NCBI GenBank assembly: GCA_030043285.1
Contig: JASHXZ010000077.1
Span: forward strand, 1-6,016
Length of the DNA stretch: 6,016 nucleotides
From: Xanthobacteraceae bacterium
GTDB taxonomy: Bacteria; Pseudomonadota; Alphaproteobacteria; Rhizobiales; Xanthobacteraceae
Reading direction: 5' to 3'
Each line of letters starts with the position of its first letter. Position 1 is the stretch's first letter. Under the pieces are notes generated by a model. It ran no database searches. It was given only the letters and a program-made list of their open reading frames with translations, and was not told where the DNA came from. Both the position numbers and the translations under genes were made by a program. Below, piece by piece: positions 5,912 to 6,016 of this stretch.

Positions 5912-6016
5912 CAAGGCTCCTCATCCGAGCCTGCAAGCGCCGCGCTCCACTCCTCAATGACATCCGGGTCCGCCTCCTTGGCGCGATAGCGTTCGGCACC
6001 GCGCGCGAGCCGCGCG
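5911..6016 (-). CDS. C-terminal end of an unidentified gene (partial)
   Basis: An open frame enters from the right edge and ends at TGA (5913-5911), sharing its last base with the ATG of the SDR gene. The 34 visible residues include the segments AERYRAKEADPDVIEEW and SAALAGSDEEP. They are hydrophilic and acidic at the end. Third-position GC is about 74% by hand count (25 of 34 codons), consistent with real coding. I do not recognise the family; too little is present. Its overlap with the SDR gene suggests one operon. Confidence 0.6.
   Translation of the reverse strand, partial: ARLARGAERYRAKEADPDVIEEWSAALAGSDEEP

Noticed and set aside
5321..5989. A 222-codon + strand frame over the SDR gene
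   Set aside because: It is antisense to clear SDR motifs and has no recognisable domain of its own.

Overview
The window looks like GC-rich chromosomal DNA of an alphaproteobacterium, most likely Hyphomicrobiales (Bradyrhizobium/Rhodopseudomonas-like). This rests on codon use and on my recollection of the left-hand trypsin-fold/PDZ family in that order; no taxonomic search was possible. No rRNA, tRNA, CRISPR, transposase or phage structural gene is visible.

Layout from left to right. Positions 1-157 hold no gene but contain two strong secondary-structure elements: a palindrome at 29-69 and a leader at 78-152 that could fold over the ribosome binding site of the next gene. Positions 158-1135 (+) encode a trypsin-fold plus PDZ protein of the HtrA/DegP type in which all three catalytic positions appear to be replaced, so it is probably a pseudoprotease. 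Positions 1113-4928 (-) encode a 1271-residue NLR-like STAND protein that converges on the first gene and overlaps its end by 23 bases. An 89-base gap at 4929-5017 carries GTCAC/GTGAC repeats. Positions 5018-5911 (-) encode an atypical extended SDR-fold protein. The last 106 bases hold the end of another minus-strand gene whose stop codon overlaps the SDR start, so those two are probably co-transcribed.

The 1271-residue protein is the centre of interest. Its order is a helical, possibly winged-helix N-terminus, a TIR domain, a NACHT NTPase, a block of pentapeptide repeats, and a C-terminal WD40 propeller built from nearly identical 44-residue units. That is the layout of an immune receptor: an NAD-consuming TIR effector, an NTP-driven switch and a repeat-based sensor. 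The WD40 units are 92-97% identical between neighbours at DNA level. By hand count most of their differences change the amino acid, and they cluster at the few sites that are hypervariable in fungal HET-E/HNWD non-self receptors. The best hypothesis is a diversifying anti-phage or non-self sensor. This rests on architecture and repeat pattern only; activity and trigger are unknown.

The flanking genes look like ordinary chromosomal genes with higher GC, so the receptor gene may be an accessory insertion between them. Nothing in the sequence proves that the pseudoprotease or the SDR protein works with it.
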